The position numbers were made by a program, and so were the translations under genes. DNA of 24,234 nucleotides, from the NCBI GenBank assembly GCA_000437855.1, contig FR902204.1, forward strand, positions 36,430 through 60,663, read 5' to 3'. The notes beneath the pieces are model-generated. The model made no database searches. It worked only from the letters and a program-made list of their open reading frames with translations, and was not told the origin of the DNA. Source of the stretch: Clostridium sp. CAG:567. GTDB lineage: Bacteria; Bacillota; Clostridia; TANB77; CAG-508. Shown in pieces: positions 1-8,022 of this stretch (position 1 is the first letter of the stretch; every line of letters starts with the position of its first letter).

Positions 1-1218
1 ACCTCTACTAACTCGGTAAGCACTAATGTGGGCTTCCATTGTCCATTCTAAAACATTTCCTGCTAAGTCAAATATATTCTTTACCTTAAAAGTATCGCTT
101 GCTCCTGTTGTTAATAAATAGCTTGCAGAACTTGTTTTGCTTTTATCAGAAGTTATAGCTGTCCAATTTCCTGTTTTCACATTTGTAGTATCAGTATATT
201 GGGCTGTTGTTCTTTCTATTGTCCATGCATTATTTTTGTAGTTTCCCCAAGTTGTTGAATTAGTTATACTATGTGTACTATCCTCTACAAACTTCATTAT
301 GGCATCCCATTGTACTCCATAACATAATGTACTTGTTGCCCCTATTTCATTTGCACTATACATATTTTTACTTAAATATACTGCTCCTTCTTCTCCCACT
401 GTGGCCATTCCTTCTCCCCATTTTACATATATATATGGGTATGCATCTCTTTTTACTACTACTTTACTTATACCTGTTGTTTCTTTTGTTCTTTTATCTG
501 TTGTTCCTGCTTCATATCTTCCTATATAAAATCCTTTGTTCTCTTGCACACTTTTCATCATTTTTAGATATTCTATATCTTCTCCATCATATCCACTTCC
601 ATATGGTTCAGTATACTTTGAATCAGTTGTGCTTCTTTTGAAAGTATCTTTGAATCCAGTGTCTAATCCGTCATCATCTAATGTTCCTGTTGCTGTATAA
701 TTTACTGGCACCCACACGAATTCATTTTTATCTTTATCTTGTATAACTAGTCCTGTTGATACTGTTTGTTCTCCATCACTACTACCATCTGATGCTACGT
801 CTGATACCTTAAATCCCTTTGGTATTGTTACTGTTGTATCTTCTGAATCTGTATATTTTGCATTTTCTTTTAATGTTCCATCTGCATTTTTTTCTGCTTT
901 ATCATATGCTTTTAATTCTGTTTTTCCTCCTGTTGTTCCTCCATTTGCATATTTATTTACCAATTGATCTAGTGAATCTATTCCTTCTAAGTCTTTTTGT
1001 GTTGCCTCATCTGCTTTTGTTTGTGCATCTTTTGCTTTTTGTATTATTCCACTATCACTAAATATTGCATTTAAGCTTACTCCTGCTAATATTAATAATA
1101 CTACTATTGTTACTACCAATGCTATTAGAGTAATACCTGCTTGATTTGAGTAATTTTTCCTTGCTGATTTTTTATTTATTTTTATATCTTTACTTATTTT
1201 TGTCTCTTTTCTATTCAA
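1..1218 (-). CDS. Prepilin-like N-terminus fused to formylglycine-generating-enzyme-like (SUMF1/FGE) domain, partial
   Basis: The reading frame is open from a TTG at 1218 to the window edge, giving 406 codons; the C-terminus lies outside. The start is supported by AGGAGG nine bases upstream. Residues 1-27 are basic. Residues 28-52 (G-ITLIALVVTIVVLLILAG) look like a prepilin peptidase site plus hydrophobic helix, but position +5 after the Gly is Ala33 instead of the usual Glu. A helical linker (about 55-95) follows. From about 125 on, blocks resemble FGE-sulfatase/SUMF1 folds: FVWVPV (167-172), GFYIGRYEAG (229-238), YGVQWDAIMKF (300-310), FDLAGNVLEWTMEA (383-396) and YRVSRG at the edge. In the family such domains either oxidise sulfatase cysteines or act as non-catalytic binding folds, as in diversity-generating-retroelement targets. 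I infer a membrane-tethered or pilus-associated surface protein. The active-site region cannot be judged because the C-terminus is missing. Confidence 0.8.
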   Translation of the reverse strand, partial: MNRKETKISKDIKINKKSARKNYSNQAGITLIALVVTIVVLLILAGVSLNAIFSDSGIIQKAKDAQTKADEATQKDLEGIDSLDQLVNKYANGGTTGGKTELKAYDKAEKNADGTLKENAKYTDSEDTTVTIPKGFKVSDVASDGSSDGEQTVSTGLVIQDKDKNEFVWVPVNYTATGTLDDDGLDTGFKDTFKRSTTDSKYTEPYGSGYDGEDIEYLKMMKSVQENKGFYIGRYEAGTTDKRTKETTGISKVVVKRDAYPYIYVKWGEGMATVGEEGAVYLSKNMYSANEIGATSTLCYGVQWDAIMKFVEDSTHSITNSTTWGNYKNNAWTIERTTAQYTDTTNVKTGNWTAITSDKSKTSSASYLLTTGASDTFKVKNIFDLAGNVLEWTMEAHISAYRVSRG

Positions 1219-1399
1219 GGCTATCTTCCTCCTCTTTCTTCTGTATTTTCACTTTTTTTCCTTTTTGTTATTTAATATGTACATTTTTTCTTATGCACAT
1301 TTACTCATTTTATAGTTATAAATTATATATCCTACAGTTTTACTCTATATTTAATTTTCAATGTTCCATAAAAAATTTTGTACATATTTTCTCCTTATT

Positions 1400-1428
1400 A
1401 AGATATCATAACATTTTTTTATTTTCAA
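1400..1428 (-). promoter_or_regulatory. Possible SigA promoter for the prepilin-FGE gene
   Basis: On the minus strand, TTGAAA (1428-1423) and TATCTT (1405-1400) are 17 bases apart, with a TG one base before the -10 hexamer (extended -10). The -10 matches the consensus at only four of six positions, so support is moderate. It would leave a leader of roughly 175 bases. Confidence 0.35.
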
Positions 1429-1488
1429 TACTTTCCTTTAATTTATATTCAACCTTTTCAATATTTTTTATACTTTGTCAACAGTCTT

Positions 1489-1511
1489 AATACTTTTAAT
1501 ATAAAAGTATT
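1489..1511. repeat. Inverted repeat AATACTTTT / AAAAGTATT
   Basis: A perfect 9-bp inverted repeat with a 5-base loop lies 12 bases downstream of the tspO remnant's stop codon. On the minus strand it is not followed by a U-tract, so it is a poor intrinsic terminator. It may still be the decayed 3' end of the former gene. Confidence 0.45.
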
Positions 1512-1522
1512 CTTTTCTTTAA

Positions 1523-1688
1523 TTATTTATTTAATATATACACTCCTAAATTTAAATAAGTCGCAAATAATAACCAAATAATATATGGAATTTGAAATAG
1601 TCCTGATACTTTGTTCTTTTTATAAAATTTGTTAGTCATTATTATTACTAATATTAATTGATTTTATAAAAATTTTAGTTTTTTGCAT
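1523..1688 (-). pseudogene. tspO: Remnant of a TspO/MBR-family (tryptophan-rich sensory protein) gene
   Basis: The minus strand from about 1660 to the stop at 1523 encodes the end of a TspO protein. The clearest block is IPYIIWLLFATYLNLGVYILN followed closely by a stop, which is the typical fifth transmembrane segment and C-terminus of TspO. The last ATG in this frame (1639) gives only 38 residues. Upstream, in another frame, ATGs at 1694 and 1688 lie behind AAGGAGG (1705-1699) and start a short basic/hydrophobic peptide (MQKTKIFIKSI) like a TspO N-terminus, which stops after 18 codons. The simplest reading is a gene of about 150 codons that lost its middle in an out-of-frame deletion. Intact TspO is a five-helix membrane protein binding porphyrins; this remnant would not be functional. 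Confidence 0.72.
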
Positions 1689-1703
1689 TAGCATACATCC
1701 TCC

Positions 1704-1741
1704 TTAGTATATTTTATTTCTTTTATTTTAAAATATACTAA
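1704..1741. repeat. 13-bp perfect inverted repeat abutting the tspO-remnant ribosome binding site
   Basis: TTAGTATATTTTA (1704-1716) and TAAAATATACTAA (1729-1741) are exact reverse complements with a 12-base spacer. The element lies between the holA stop and the tspO-remnant start. On the minus strand the downstream arm runs into AAGGAGG, so an RNA hairpin would sit against the Shine-Dalgarno. There is no U-tract, so it is not a normal terminator for holA. Confidence 0.6.
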
Positions 1742-1752
1742 AAGAGATAAAT

Positions 1753-2757
1753 TTATTTAGAGCAGTATCTACATAATATAGCTTCAATTCCAATTTCAAG
1801 TGATATTAATCCAACTTTATAGTTTGCATCTAAATCTATTAATGCATTTAATATTTCCCTTAGTTCATTTGTGTCAAAATAACGTGCTTGTCCTTTATAC
1901 TTTCCAACTAAGAAAAGCTGATTTGGTTTTAAATTCATAGCTGTTGCAGCATCTTCTTTGTACTTTTCAGCAATCTTTATAATATATAATTTTTTAAAGT
2001 GATTATACAATGTTATTAGTATTTTTTGTATTGGCTCTTTATTACTAATTAATCCATTATATATTTCAAGAGCTTTTCCTGTTTCTTTTTTTCCTAGATT
2101 ATCTGTCAAATCAAAAATAACTGCTTGTATTTGTTTAGTACACATTAAATCAACATCTTGTTTTGTAATAGTATTATTTTCGCCTTTATATTCTATAAGT
2201 TTTCTTATTTCATTTATCAAATCTTGCATACTTGTTCCACAACATTCAATTAAGTATTTTACTGTTTCATCATTAATGTTTACTTTATATGCTGATGCTA
2301 TTTTTTTTGTATTTGTAATTAGCTCTGGTAATTTTAAAAGAGTAAATTCTTTTACTTCTCCAACTTTTTCAATTGTTTGGTATAAAGTATTTTTATCTGC
2401 CTCTTGCTCTACAAATATTAGATCAACTGATTCATTTAATTCGTCTTTATTTTTTTCTATATATTTAGCAATTTTTTCATACAAAGGTAATTTACTTTCA
2501 TCATTCTTTTTCTTTTTTGTGTCTGATTTACTAGTCTTCTTTTCTTTTTTAAACAATCCTGTATTTTTGGCAATAATTAGTTTTTTATCAAAACCAAATG
2601 CTGGTGTTTCCAAATCAGAAATTAGTTCTTCTGCATTTGTATCATCAATTTGAATAAAATTAATTCCTTGAATAAGCTGTGTGAATTCTTTTTTTATTCT
2701 TTTTACTTTTGTTTCTAATAAATAGGTTTCCTCACCATAAAACAAATATATTGCCAT
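1753..2757 (-). CDS. holA: DNA polymerase III subunit delta
   Basis: This is the clamp-loader delta subunit, which opens the beta sliding clamp so it can be loaded at primed sites. The 334 residues match the usual length. The N-terminus (MAIYLFYGEETYLLE) carries the typical FYGEE-x-YL block, then the degenerate AAA+ fold, and the C-terminal helical collar ends with AILCRYCSK. A lysine-rich insertion at about residues 70-90 (KKEKKTSKSDTKKKKNDESK) is longer than I expect and is probably a surface loop. The ATG at 2757 has AAAGGAA six bases upstream. It lies 50 bases behind ruvC, probably as the last intact gene of the murB-yvcK-debranching enzyme-ruvC-holA series. Confidence 0.93.
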   Translation of the reverse strand: MAIYLFYGEETYLLETKVKRIKKEFTQLIQGINFIQIDDTNAEELISDLETPAFGFDKKLIIAKNTGLFKKEKKTSKSDTKKKKNDESKLPLYEKIAKYIEKNKDELNESVDLIFVEQEADKNTLYQTIEKVGEVKEFTLLKLPELITNTKKIASAYKVNINDETVKYLIECCGTSMQDLINEIRKLIEYKGENNTITKQDVDLMCTKQIQAVIFDLTDNLGKKETGKALEIYNGLISNKEPIQKILITLYNHFKKLYIIKIAEKYKEDAATAMNLKPNQLFLVGKYKGQARYFDTNELREILNALIDLDANYKVGLISLEIGIEAILCRYCSK

Positions 2758-2807
2758 TACAAATTCCTTTCATTTTTTCAGTTAAAATAAATGTTCACAA
2801 ACAATCG

Positions 2808-3293
2808 TTATAACTTTTCAGAAAATTTTGCAGAGTGTGCATGGCATATTGCTGCTGCCATGCTATCTGTTGTATCATCTAATTTTGGTAAACTTTCAAC
2901 TTTTAATATTGTTTTTACCATTTTCTGCACTTGTATTTTATCAGCTCTACCATATCCAACAACAGCTTGTTTTATCTGAAGTGGTGTATATTCATAAGTA
3001 GGTACTCCCTTTCTACACCCCACTACAAGTATAACTCCCCTTGCTTGTGCTACGTTTATAGCAGTTTTAGCGTTATTGTTAAAGAATAACTCTTCTACAG
3101 ATATTGCGTCTGGTTTATATGTATCTATTATTTCTTCCAAGTCATTATTAAGCTTTAACAATCTTTGTGGAAATGATTCTCCTGCTTTTGTAAGTACTGC
3201 ACCTGATGTTATTAATTTAAACTTATTTCCTATATAATCTATTATGCTATATCCTGTTATTGCAAAGCCAGGATCTATTCCTAAAATTCTCAT
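2808..3293 (-). CDS. ruvC: Holliday junction resolvase RuvC
   Basis: RuvC is the Mg-dependent endonuclease that resolves Holliday junctions made by RuvAB. The protein has 161 residues, normal for the family. Its RNase-H-like fold is marked by MRILGIDPG (Asp7), ISVEELFF (Glu67 region) and LDDTTDSMAAAICH (Asp140/Asp143), so the acidic metal-binding residues look complete. AGAGGAAAA lies directly before the ATG at 3293. ruvA and ruvB are not next to it, unlike in many bacteria; instead it sits between the debranching enzyme (30-base gap) and holA (50-base gap). Confidence 0.95.
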   Translation of the reverse strand: MRILGIDPGFAITGYSIIDYIGNKFKLITSGAVLTKAGESFPQRLLKLNNDLEEIIDTYKPDAISVEELFFNNNAKTAINVAQARGVILVVGCRKGVPTYEYTPLQIKQAVVGYGRADKIQVQKMVKTILKVESLPKLDDTTDSMAAAICHAHSAKFSEKL

Positions 3294-3323
3294 TTTTTCC
3301 TCTTTCTAAAATTTAGAATTTCA

Positions 3324-5357
3324 TTAGTATTTCTCATGATTTTTAATTATAATTCTAAATATTTCTGCCACTGACCATGCCTGTGCAAAAGCTCCTTTTG
3401 CTTCGTAAGGTTTTGCTGAATCATATAATTCACTAATACTTCCTACTGTAGAGCGATTGTACATTTCAGTACAAAATGTATTTTCAATTTTTGCAACAAA
3501 TTCAGAATATTCTTTTTCTAATTCTTTCTTTTTAGTTTTATTTTTTTCAGCATTTATAATATTTAAAAAACTGTCTGAATATATTCCTAATAGCCATGGC
3601 CATGTAATTCCTTGGTGATAGCTCATGTCTCTTTTTATTTGATCACCTTCATATATTTCTCTATAACACTTTTCACCTTTTGCTAATGTTTTTAATCCAT
3701 AAGGAGTTAATAACTTTTTAGTGACTGTTTCAAAAGCATTCTTAGCCTCTTCAGAACTTGAGTCAACTACTGGATAATGTAGTCCTATTGCAAATAGTTG
3801 ATTTGGCCTTATTGAACTGTCTCCAACAACATCATCAAAGCTTTTTCTTCTTTTATTATAAAATTCTTTTACAAAGCTTTCTTTACATTTTTTAGCTAAA
3901 TCTGAATATTTTTTTGCAAGTTCTTTTTCCTTATATAATTTTGCAAAACTTTCCATTATTTTTAAAGCATTATACCACAAGCTATTTATTTCTATTGCTT
4001 TACCATTTCTTGGTGTTACTACAATATTTCCTATTTTAGCATCCATCCATGTATTTTGTATTTGTGGTGTACCTGATGATATAAGTCCATCACTTTCATC
4101 TAAATGAATATTGTTTCCATCTAAATCAATTCCATTTATATATGATTCGATTATTTTCTTAAGTGTATCATATAGTTGATTTTTCAAAAATTCATAATCA
4201 CGAGTATATTCTAAATATTTTCTAACTTGCTCAAATAAAAGTAATGATGCATCCGCACTGTTATATAGTGGTTTTCCATCATATTCTGAATATCCATTTG
4301 GAACTAAGCCATATTTAATATTTCTTGTAAATGTTAGTAAAATTTCCTTTGCTTCTCTAAACCTTCTAGGTATTAGTACAATTCCTTCATAAGCTATCAA
4401 AGAATCTCTACCCCAGTCTAAAAACCATGGATATCCAGCAATTATTGTATAAAGTGCAAATGCTGGCCTATATACTACAAAGTTGTCTGAAGCAATTATA
4501 TAGTCCCTCATCATTGTTTTATATTTATTTGTATATTCTTTTTTAGTATCTAGTAAATATGAATCATATAAAGTACTTGTTATTCGAATAATTTCCTTAT
4601 TTATTAATTCCTTGCCATCTAATTCATCTATATTTTCTTCTAACGAACATATAAATGTTATAAATTTTTCTTCATTTGCTCTTAATTTTATCTCAAAAAC
4701 TCCTGGTACAGATAAGTTTTCTTCTGCACCTTGCCCTCTTTTTTCTTCTTCTATGTAATACATATTATTAAATGTATCATTATAATGTTCTACATATTTT
4801 CCCTCTGATGTTCTCATATATATTGGATTTTGCTCTTGATTATTTATAATTACTTTAACTTTTGTATCTTTAATATGTTGTTTTAATTCGAATTTTGCAT
4901 TTGGAGTCGTAGCATGAAAATCTCTAAAATTAATTATAGGTGCAATTTTAAACTTTGTTCTCTTATCATTGTTTTTTATATTATAAAGAACACATACTGT
5001 ATTTTTTCCATGATCCATACATATATATTTTTTAATAAGTGCGCCATCTACTTCATAAGTATATATTGGTATATATTCTTTTTCAAATGATACTAAATGT
5101 TTATATCCTTTTGAAATATAATTTTTTCCTATGTTTGAATATATTGTATATTCTTTTCCACCACTTTCAAAACTTTCATCCACTTTAGATAATATTAAAC
5201 ACCTATTTTCCGGTGGATTTAGTGGAGCAACTAATAGTCCATGATATTTTCTAGTATTTATTCCTAAAATACTAGAACTACTATATCCTCCAATTCCATT
5301 TGTAACAATCCAGTCTTGTTTTAATGCCTTTTCAAATTCTATTTTTTCATACTTCAT
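3324..5357 (-). CDS. Glycogen debranching enzyme (amylo-alpha-1,6-glucosidase, GH133-like)
   Basis: The 677-residue protein has the two-part layout of bacterial debranching enzymes: an N-terminal beta domain (about 10-240, with NGIGGYSSSSILG and NTRKYHGLLVA) and a C-terminal (alpha/alpha)6 barrel (about 285-670). Recognisable barrel blocks are WFLDWGRDSL (311-320), NSADASLLL (366-374), NTWMDA (434-439), RPNQLFAIGL (516-525) and SYHQGITWPWLLG (578-590). The family hydrolyses alpha-1,6 branches of glycogen or starch-like glucans. No signal peptide is seen, so it should be cytoplasmic and act on stored glycogen or imported maltodextrin. The ATG at 5357 follows AGGGG by nine bases. It sits 24 bases after yvcK; other glycogen genes are not in the window. 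Confidence 0.9.
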   Translation of the reverse strand: MKYEKIEFEKALKQDWIVTNGIGGYSSSSILGINTRKYHGLLVAPLNPPENRCLILSKVDESFESGGKEYTIYSNIGKNYISKGYKHLVSFEKEYIPIYTYEVDGALIKKYICMDHGKNTVCVLYNIKNNDKRTKFKIAPIINFRDFHATTPNAKFELKQHIKDTKVKVIINNQEQNPIYMRTSEGKYVEHYNDTFNNMYYIEEEKRGQGAEENLSVPGVFEIKLRANEEKFITFICSLEENIDELDGKELINKEIIRITSTLYDSYLLDTKKEYTNKYKTMMRDYIIASDNFVVYRPAFALYTIIAGYPWFLDWGRDSLIAYEGIVLIPRRFREAKEILLTFTRNIKYGLVPNGYSEYDGKPLYNSADASLLLFEQVRKYLEYTRDYEFLKNQLYDTLKKIIESYINGIDLDGNNIHLDESDGLISSGTPQIQNTWMDAKIGNIVVTPRNGKAIEINSLWYNALKIMESFAKLYKEKELAKKYSDLAKKCKESFVKEFYNKRRKSFDDVVGDSSIRPNQLFAIGLHYPVVDSSSEEAKNAFETVTKKLLTPYGLKTLAKGEKCYREIYEGDQIKRDMSYHQGITWPWLLGIYSDSFLNIINAEKNKTKKKELEKEYSEFVAKIENTFCTEMYNRSTVGSISELYDSAKPYEAKGAFAQAWSVAEIFRIIIKNHEKY

Positions 5358-5381
5358 TTGTGTGTCCCCTGTTCTTATGTT

Positions 5382-6920
5382 TTATTTTCTACTTCTTTGT
5401 TTTTTTATCTCATTAAGAAATTGCTTTTTTTCTTCTTGTTCTAGTTTTTGTCTTGCTTTTAATTTTTCATCTGATTCTTGAATCGAATCTATTCTTTCTT
5501 GATATTTTTCAAAGAACTTACTTTTTCCTCTTTCTTTTTTCTTTTTAGTTTTTCTCATGTTGTCATTTTTCTTTTTTTGCTTTAAAGATTTTTTAGCTTC
5601 TTTAAGTCTATCATTTAACAAAACATATTTTGTATCATTTTGCATATCTTTGAATTTCAAATCATCACATATTAATTGAATTATTGAAGCTGCAATTGCA
5701 TCAGGGTTATGACGTATTCTATCTCCTATTACATAAGATAAATCTCTTTGCATTAAATACACATCTTGTTCTTTTGCTTTTGCAGTGTCTATTTGTACTA
5801 ACTCTTGTCCTTGCATATTATATTTTCTTATATATTCAGGTATTAATTCTCCAGTATCATAAATACAATATTTTATAACTCCTTTACCAGCATGTTCATT
5901 TATTGCTTTAATATGGTCTGATAATGTATAGTTATCAGTTTGTCCAGCTGTAGTCATTATATTGCTAACATATATTTTAAAAGCTTTGCTCTCTTTAATA
6001 GCTTTTGCAACACCATTTACCAAAAGGTTCGGTATAACATTTGTATATAAACTTCCTGGTCCAATTACTATTGCATCTGCCTCTTCAATTGCTTCTAATA
6101 CACCTGGAGCCACTTTACAGTTTGTTGGGTTTATGAATATACGGCTTATCTTGCTTGTTTTTGAGTTAACAACTTCTGGTATTTTATCTCTACTTTCTAT
6201 CACTGTTCCATCTTCTAGTTCAGCACATATTTGTATAGGTTCAAGGGTAACAGGAAGAACTCTACCTGTAATATTCAATACATTTTTAGTCTGCTCTATA
6301 GATTTTGCAAAATCTCCATAAATTTCTTTCATCCCTAATAAATATATATCTCCAAATGATAGGTTTTTTAGTCTTCCTTTTGAAAATTGTATATTCATAA
6401 CCTTTTCCATTGTCTCTTCATCTTTTGAAAGTGCAACTAAGCTCTCTTTTATATCGTCAAGTGGCATTGTTTCTAATGTTTTTCTTGACTCTGGAACAAT
6501 TTCACCATAGTCTGAGACAGTTACAATTGCTGTTAAGTTATCTGTGTAATTTTTTAATCCTTTTAAAACAGAGTTTAGACCTGTTCCTCCACCAATAGCA
6601 ACTATTTTAGGTCCTTGATCATATATTTTTTTATTATATATTAAGCTATTAACTTTTGTATTTTCATCTTCAATTCTATTATCTGTTTCTTGTACTAGTA
6701 ATTCAAGAGTTCTTTTTTGCATGTGTATCATTCCAAGAATCACAGCAACAAATCCTACAACAAAGCATGCTACAATTTTAGCTAAAGGCCAAAAATCCAA
6801 TCTTTCAGCCGTTAAAATACTAGCCATTCCATAACAAGCTGATATAATTCCTATCAATATAAGTGCTATCCATCTTTTCATTTTAGCACCATTTCTAAAC
6901 CATCCAAAAAAACCTTTCAT
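5382..6920 (-). CDS. yvcK: Divergent membrane-anchored YvcK/CofD-like protein (gluconeogenesis factor family)
   Basis: YvcK proteins bind UDP-sugars and are needed for gluconeogenic growth and cell-wall synthesis in Firmicutes. This 512-residue version has two N-terminal transmembrane helices (about 16-37 and 43-67), the core with AIGGGTGLNSVLKGL (108-122), IGPGSLYTNVIPNLL (286-300) and NIMTTAGQTDNYTLSDHI (320-337), then a lysine-rich tail (about 440-512) that looks disordered or coiled. The conserved DDGGSSG-type segment after the first motif is replaced by SDYGEIVPES (136-145), and the usual PPGD by PLDD. The gene starts two bases after murB, so the two are probably co-translated. The common neighbours rapZ (yvcJ) and whiA are absent. 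I am sure of the superfamily and less sure that its role equals that of classical YvcK. Confidence 0.85.
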   Translation of the reverse strand: MKGFFGWFRNGAKMKRWIALILIGIISACYGMASILTAERLDFWPLAKIVACFVVGFVAVILGMIHMQKRTLELLVQETDNRIEDENTKVNSLIYNKKIYDQGPKIVAIGGGTGLNSVLKGLKNYTDNLTAIVTVSDYGEIVPESRKTLETMPLDDIKESLVALSKDEETMEKVMNIQFSKGRLKNLSFGDIYLLGMKEIYGDFAKSIEQTKNVLNITGRVLPVTLEPIQICAELEDGTVIESRDKIPEVVNSKTSKISRIFINPTNCKVAPGVLEAIEEADAIVIGPGSLYTNVIPNLLVNGVAKAIKESKAFKIYVSNIMTTAGQTDNYTLSDHIKAINEHAGKGVIKYCIYDTGELIPEYIRKYNMQGQELVQIDTAKAKEQDVYLMQRDLSYVIGDRIRHNPDAIAASIIQLICDDLKFKDMQNDTKYVLLNDRLKEAKKSLKQKKKNDNMRKTKKKKERGKSKFFEKYQERIDSIQESDEKLKARQKLEQEEKKQFLNEIKKQRSRK

Positions 6921-6922
6921 TA

Positions 6923-7846
6923 TTAAATACCTTCTCCTAACAATTCAATTTCTAGTTCTATCTCTTTTCCTGTTTTCTCCAATACTACTTGTTTAATATG
7001 GTTAACAACATTTAATACATCCTTTGCAGTTGCATTTCCAATATTAATAACAAAACCAGCATGTAATGTAGATACTTGTGCTCCGCCAGATGTATAGCCT
7101 TTTAGTCCGCATTCATCAATTAATTTTGCTGTAATAAAGTCACTACCTCTTTTAAAGGTACTTCCTGCTGATGGAAAATTCAAAGGTTGTTTTTCTTTTC
7201 TACTATTTGCGTATTCATCCATCTTTTCTTTTATTTCTTGTATTTTTCCATATCCTAATTTCAACTTTGCTTTTATAATTATCTCTTTTGATTCTGTAAA
7301 ACGAGTATGTCTGTATGAAAAATTGCATTCACTATTATTAATAGTCTGAATTTGTCCTTTTTCATTTAATATAGTTACTTCTTCTACAATATCTTTGAAT
7401 TCTCCTCCATAGGCTCCAGCATTCATTCTTATCGCTCCTCCTATGCTTCCAGGAATTCCAGCTGCAAATTCAAATCCAGCCACACCTTGCTTTAATAAGA
7501 TTTGTGCGAGGGTTCCTAGCATTACACCCGAATCAACTTCAACTATTGCTAATTCTTCTTTTTTGGTTACATTAATTTCCTTTAGTCCTATTTTTAATGT
7601 AATTCCTCTTATTCCGCTATCTGAAACAAGCACATTGCTTCCATTTCCAACAATTGTAAGTGGAATTTTGTTTTTCTGAGAAAAACTTACAATATATTCT
7701 ATGTCCTCTATACTATTAGCTACTATAAAAACGTCTGCACTACCTCCAATTTTAAAATTAGTATGACCTTTCATTGATTCATCTATTTTTACAATACTAT
7801 CTTTTAAATCTTTTGTTAGTAATTCATAGATCTCTTTTTTTTCCAA
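6923..7846 (-). CDS. murB: UDP-N-acetylmuramate dehydrogenase MurB
   Basis: MurB reduces UDP-GlcNAc-enolpyruvate to UDP-MurNAc with NADPH and FAD, the second committed step of peptidoglycan synthesis. The protein has 307 residues. FAD-binding blocks are GNGSNVLVSD (67-76) and the GIPGSIGGAIRMNAGAYG region (130-147). Substrate and catalytic blocks are SYRHTRF (177-183), SAGSTFKR (226-233, with the proton-donor Ser229) and the C-terminal IELEIELLGEG with the catalytic Glu. The start is TTG at 7846, behind AGGAGG eight bases upstream; no ATG fits. It heads the series with yvcK, the debranching enzyme, ruvC and holA. Confidence 0.95.
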   Translation of the reverse strand: MEKKEIYELLTKDLKDSIVKIDESMKGHTNFKIGGSADVFIVANSIEDIEYIVSFSQKNKIPLTIVGNGSNVLVSDSGIRGITLKIGLKEINVTKKEELAIVEVDSGVMLGTLAQILLKQGVAGFEFAAGIPGSIGGAIRMNAGAYGGEFKDIVEEVTILNEKGQIQTINNSECNFSYRHTRFTESKEIIIKAKLKLGYGKIQEIKEKMDEYANSRKEKQPLNFPSAGSTFKRGSDFITAKLIDECGLKGYTSGGAQVSTLHAGFVINIGNATAKDVLNVVNHIKQVVLEKTGKEIELEIELLGEGI

Positions 7847-7882
7847 GAGCTAATCCTCCTATTTTCTATTTTTCATTTCTAA

Positions 7883-7911
7883 ATTCTATCATTTTTGTAT
7901 ATATATTACAA
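7883..7911 (-). promoter_or_regulatory. SigA promoter for the murB series
   Basis: On the minus strand TTGTAA (7911-7906) and TAGAAT (7888-7883) are 17 bases apart, with an upstream TG giving an extended -10 (TGaTAGAAT). It lies about 37 bases before the murB start codon and nothing better is nearby. Confidence 0.6.
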
Positions 7912-7964
7912 GATATATTTTTTAAAAAAATATATTCGAATTTGTTAAAAGTTTATTAAATATA

Positions 7965-7992
7965 TTGCAAAATTTGTATAATATTGTATAAT
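7965..7992 (+). promoter_or_regulatory. SigA promoter for the TM2-domain/DUF2752 pair
   Basis: TTGCAA (7965-7970) and TATAAT (7987-7992) are 16 bases apart, 30 bases before the start codon. AAGGAGG at 8009-8015 is the ribosome binding site of the gene at 8023. Confidence 0.6.
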
Positions 7993-8022
7993 AAACTTAT
8001 ATTGATATAAGGAGGAATTATT

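Larger units (their letters stand above)
1219..1522. other. Gene-free AT-rich stretch upstream of the prepilin-FGE gene
   Basis: I see no convincing gene here. On the minus strand it holds a possible promoter (1400-1428), the 5' leader of the prepilin-FGE gene and, at its left end, that gene's ribosome binding site (1228-1233). A 17-codon ORF at 1385-1332 (starting MYKIFYG) has AAGGAG five bases before its ATG and could be a leader peptide, but the candidate promoter would start transcription inside that ribosome binding site, so both cannot be right. A plus-strand frame across 1146-1490 has no ribosome binding site and a composition typical of random AT-rich sequence. Confidence 0.5.

Noticed and set aside
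273..1061. Plus-strand open frames at 273-641 and 819-1061
   Set aside because: They are Leu/Tyr/His-rich shadows of the minus-strand prepilin-FGE gene, which has a ribosome binding site and recognisable domains over the same bases.
1476..1481. Consensus TTGACA on the minus strand as a -35 for the prepilin-FGE gene
   Set aside because: No acceptable -10 hexamer lies 16-18 bases downstream.
1146..1490. Plus-strand 114-codon frame
   Set aside because: It has no ribosome binding site, begins inside the opposite-strand gene, and its Phe/Leu/Tyr/Ser composition is what random AT-rich sequence gives.
7908..7938. AT palindrome between murB and the TM2 gene (TATATTTTTT/AAAAAAATATA)
   Set aside because: It is imperfect, made only of A and T, and of a kind expected by chance in this composition.
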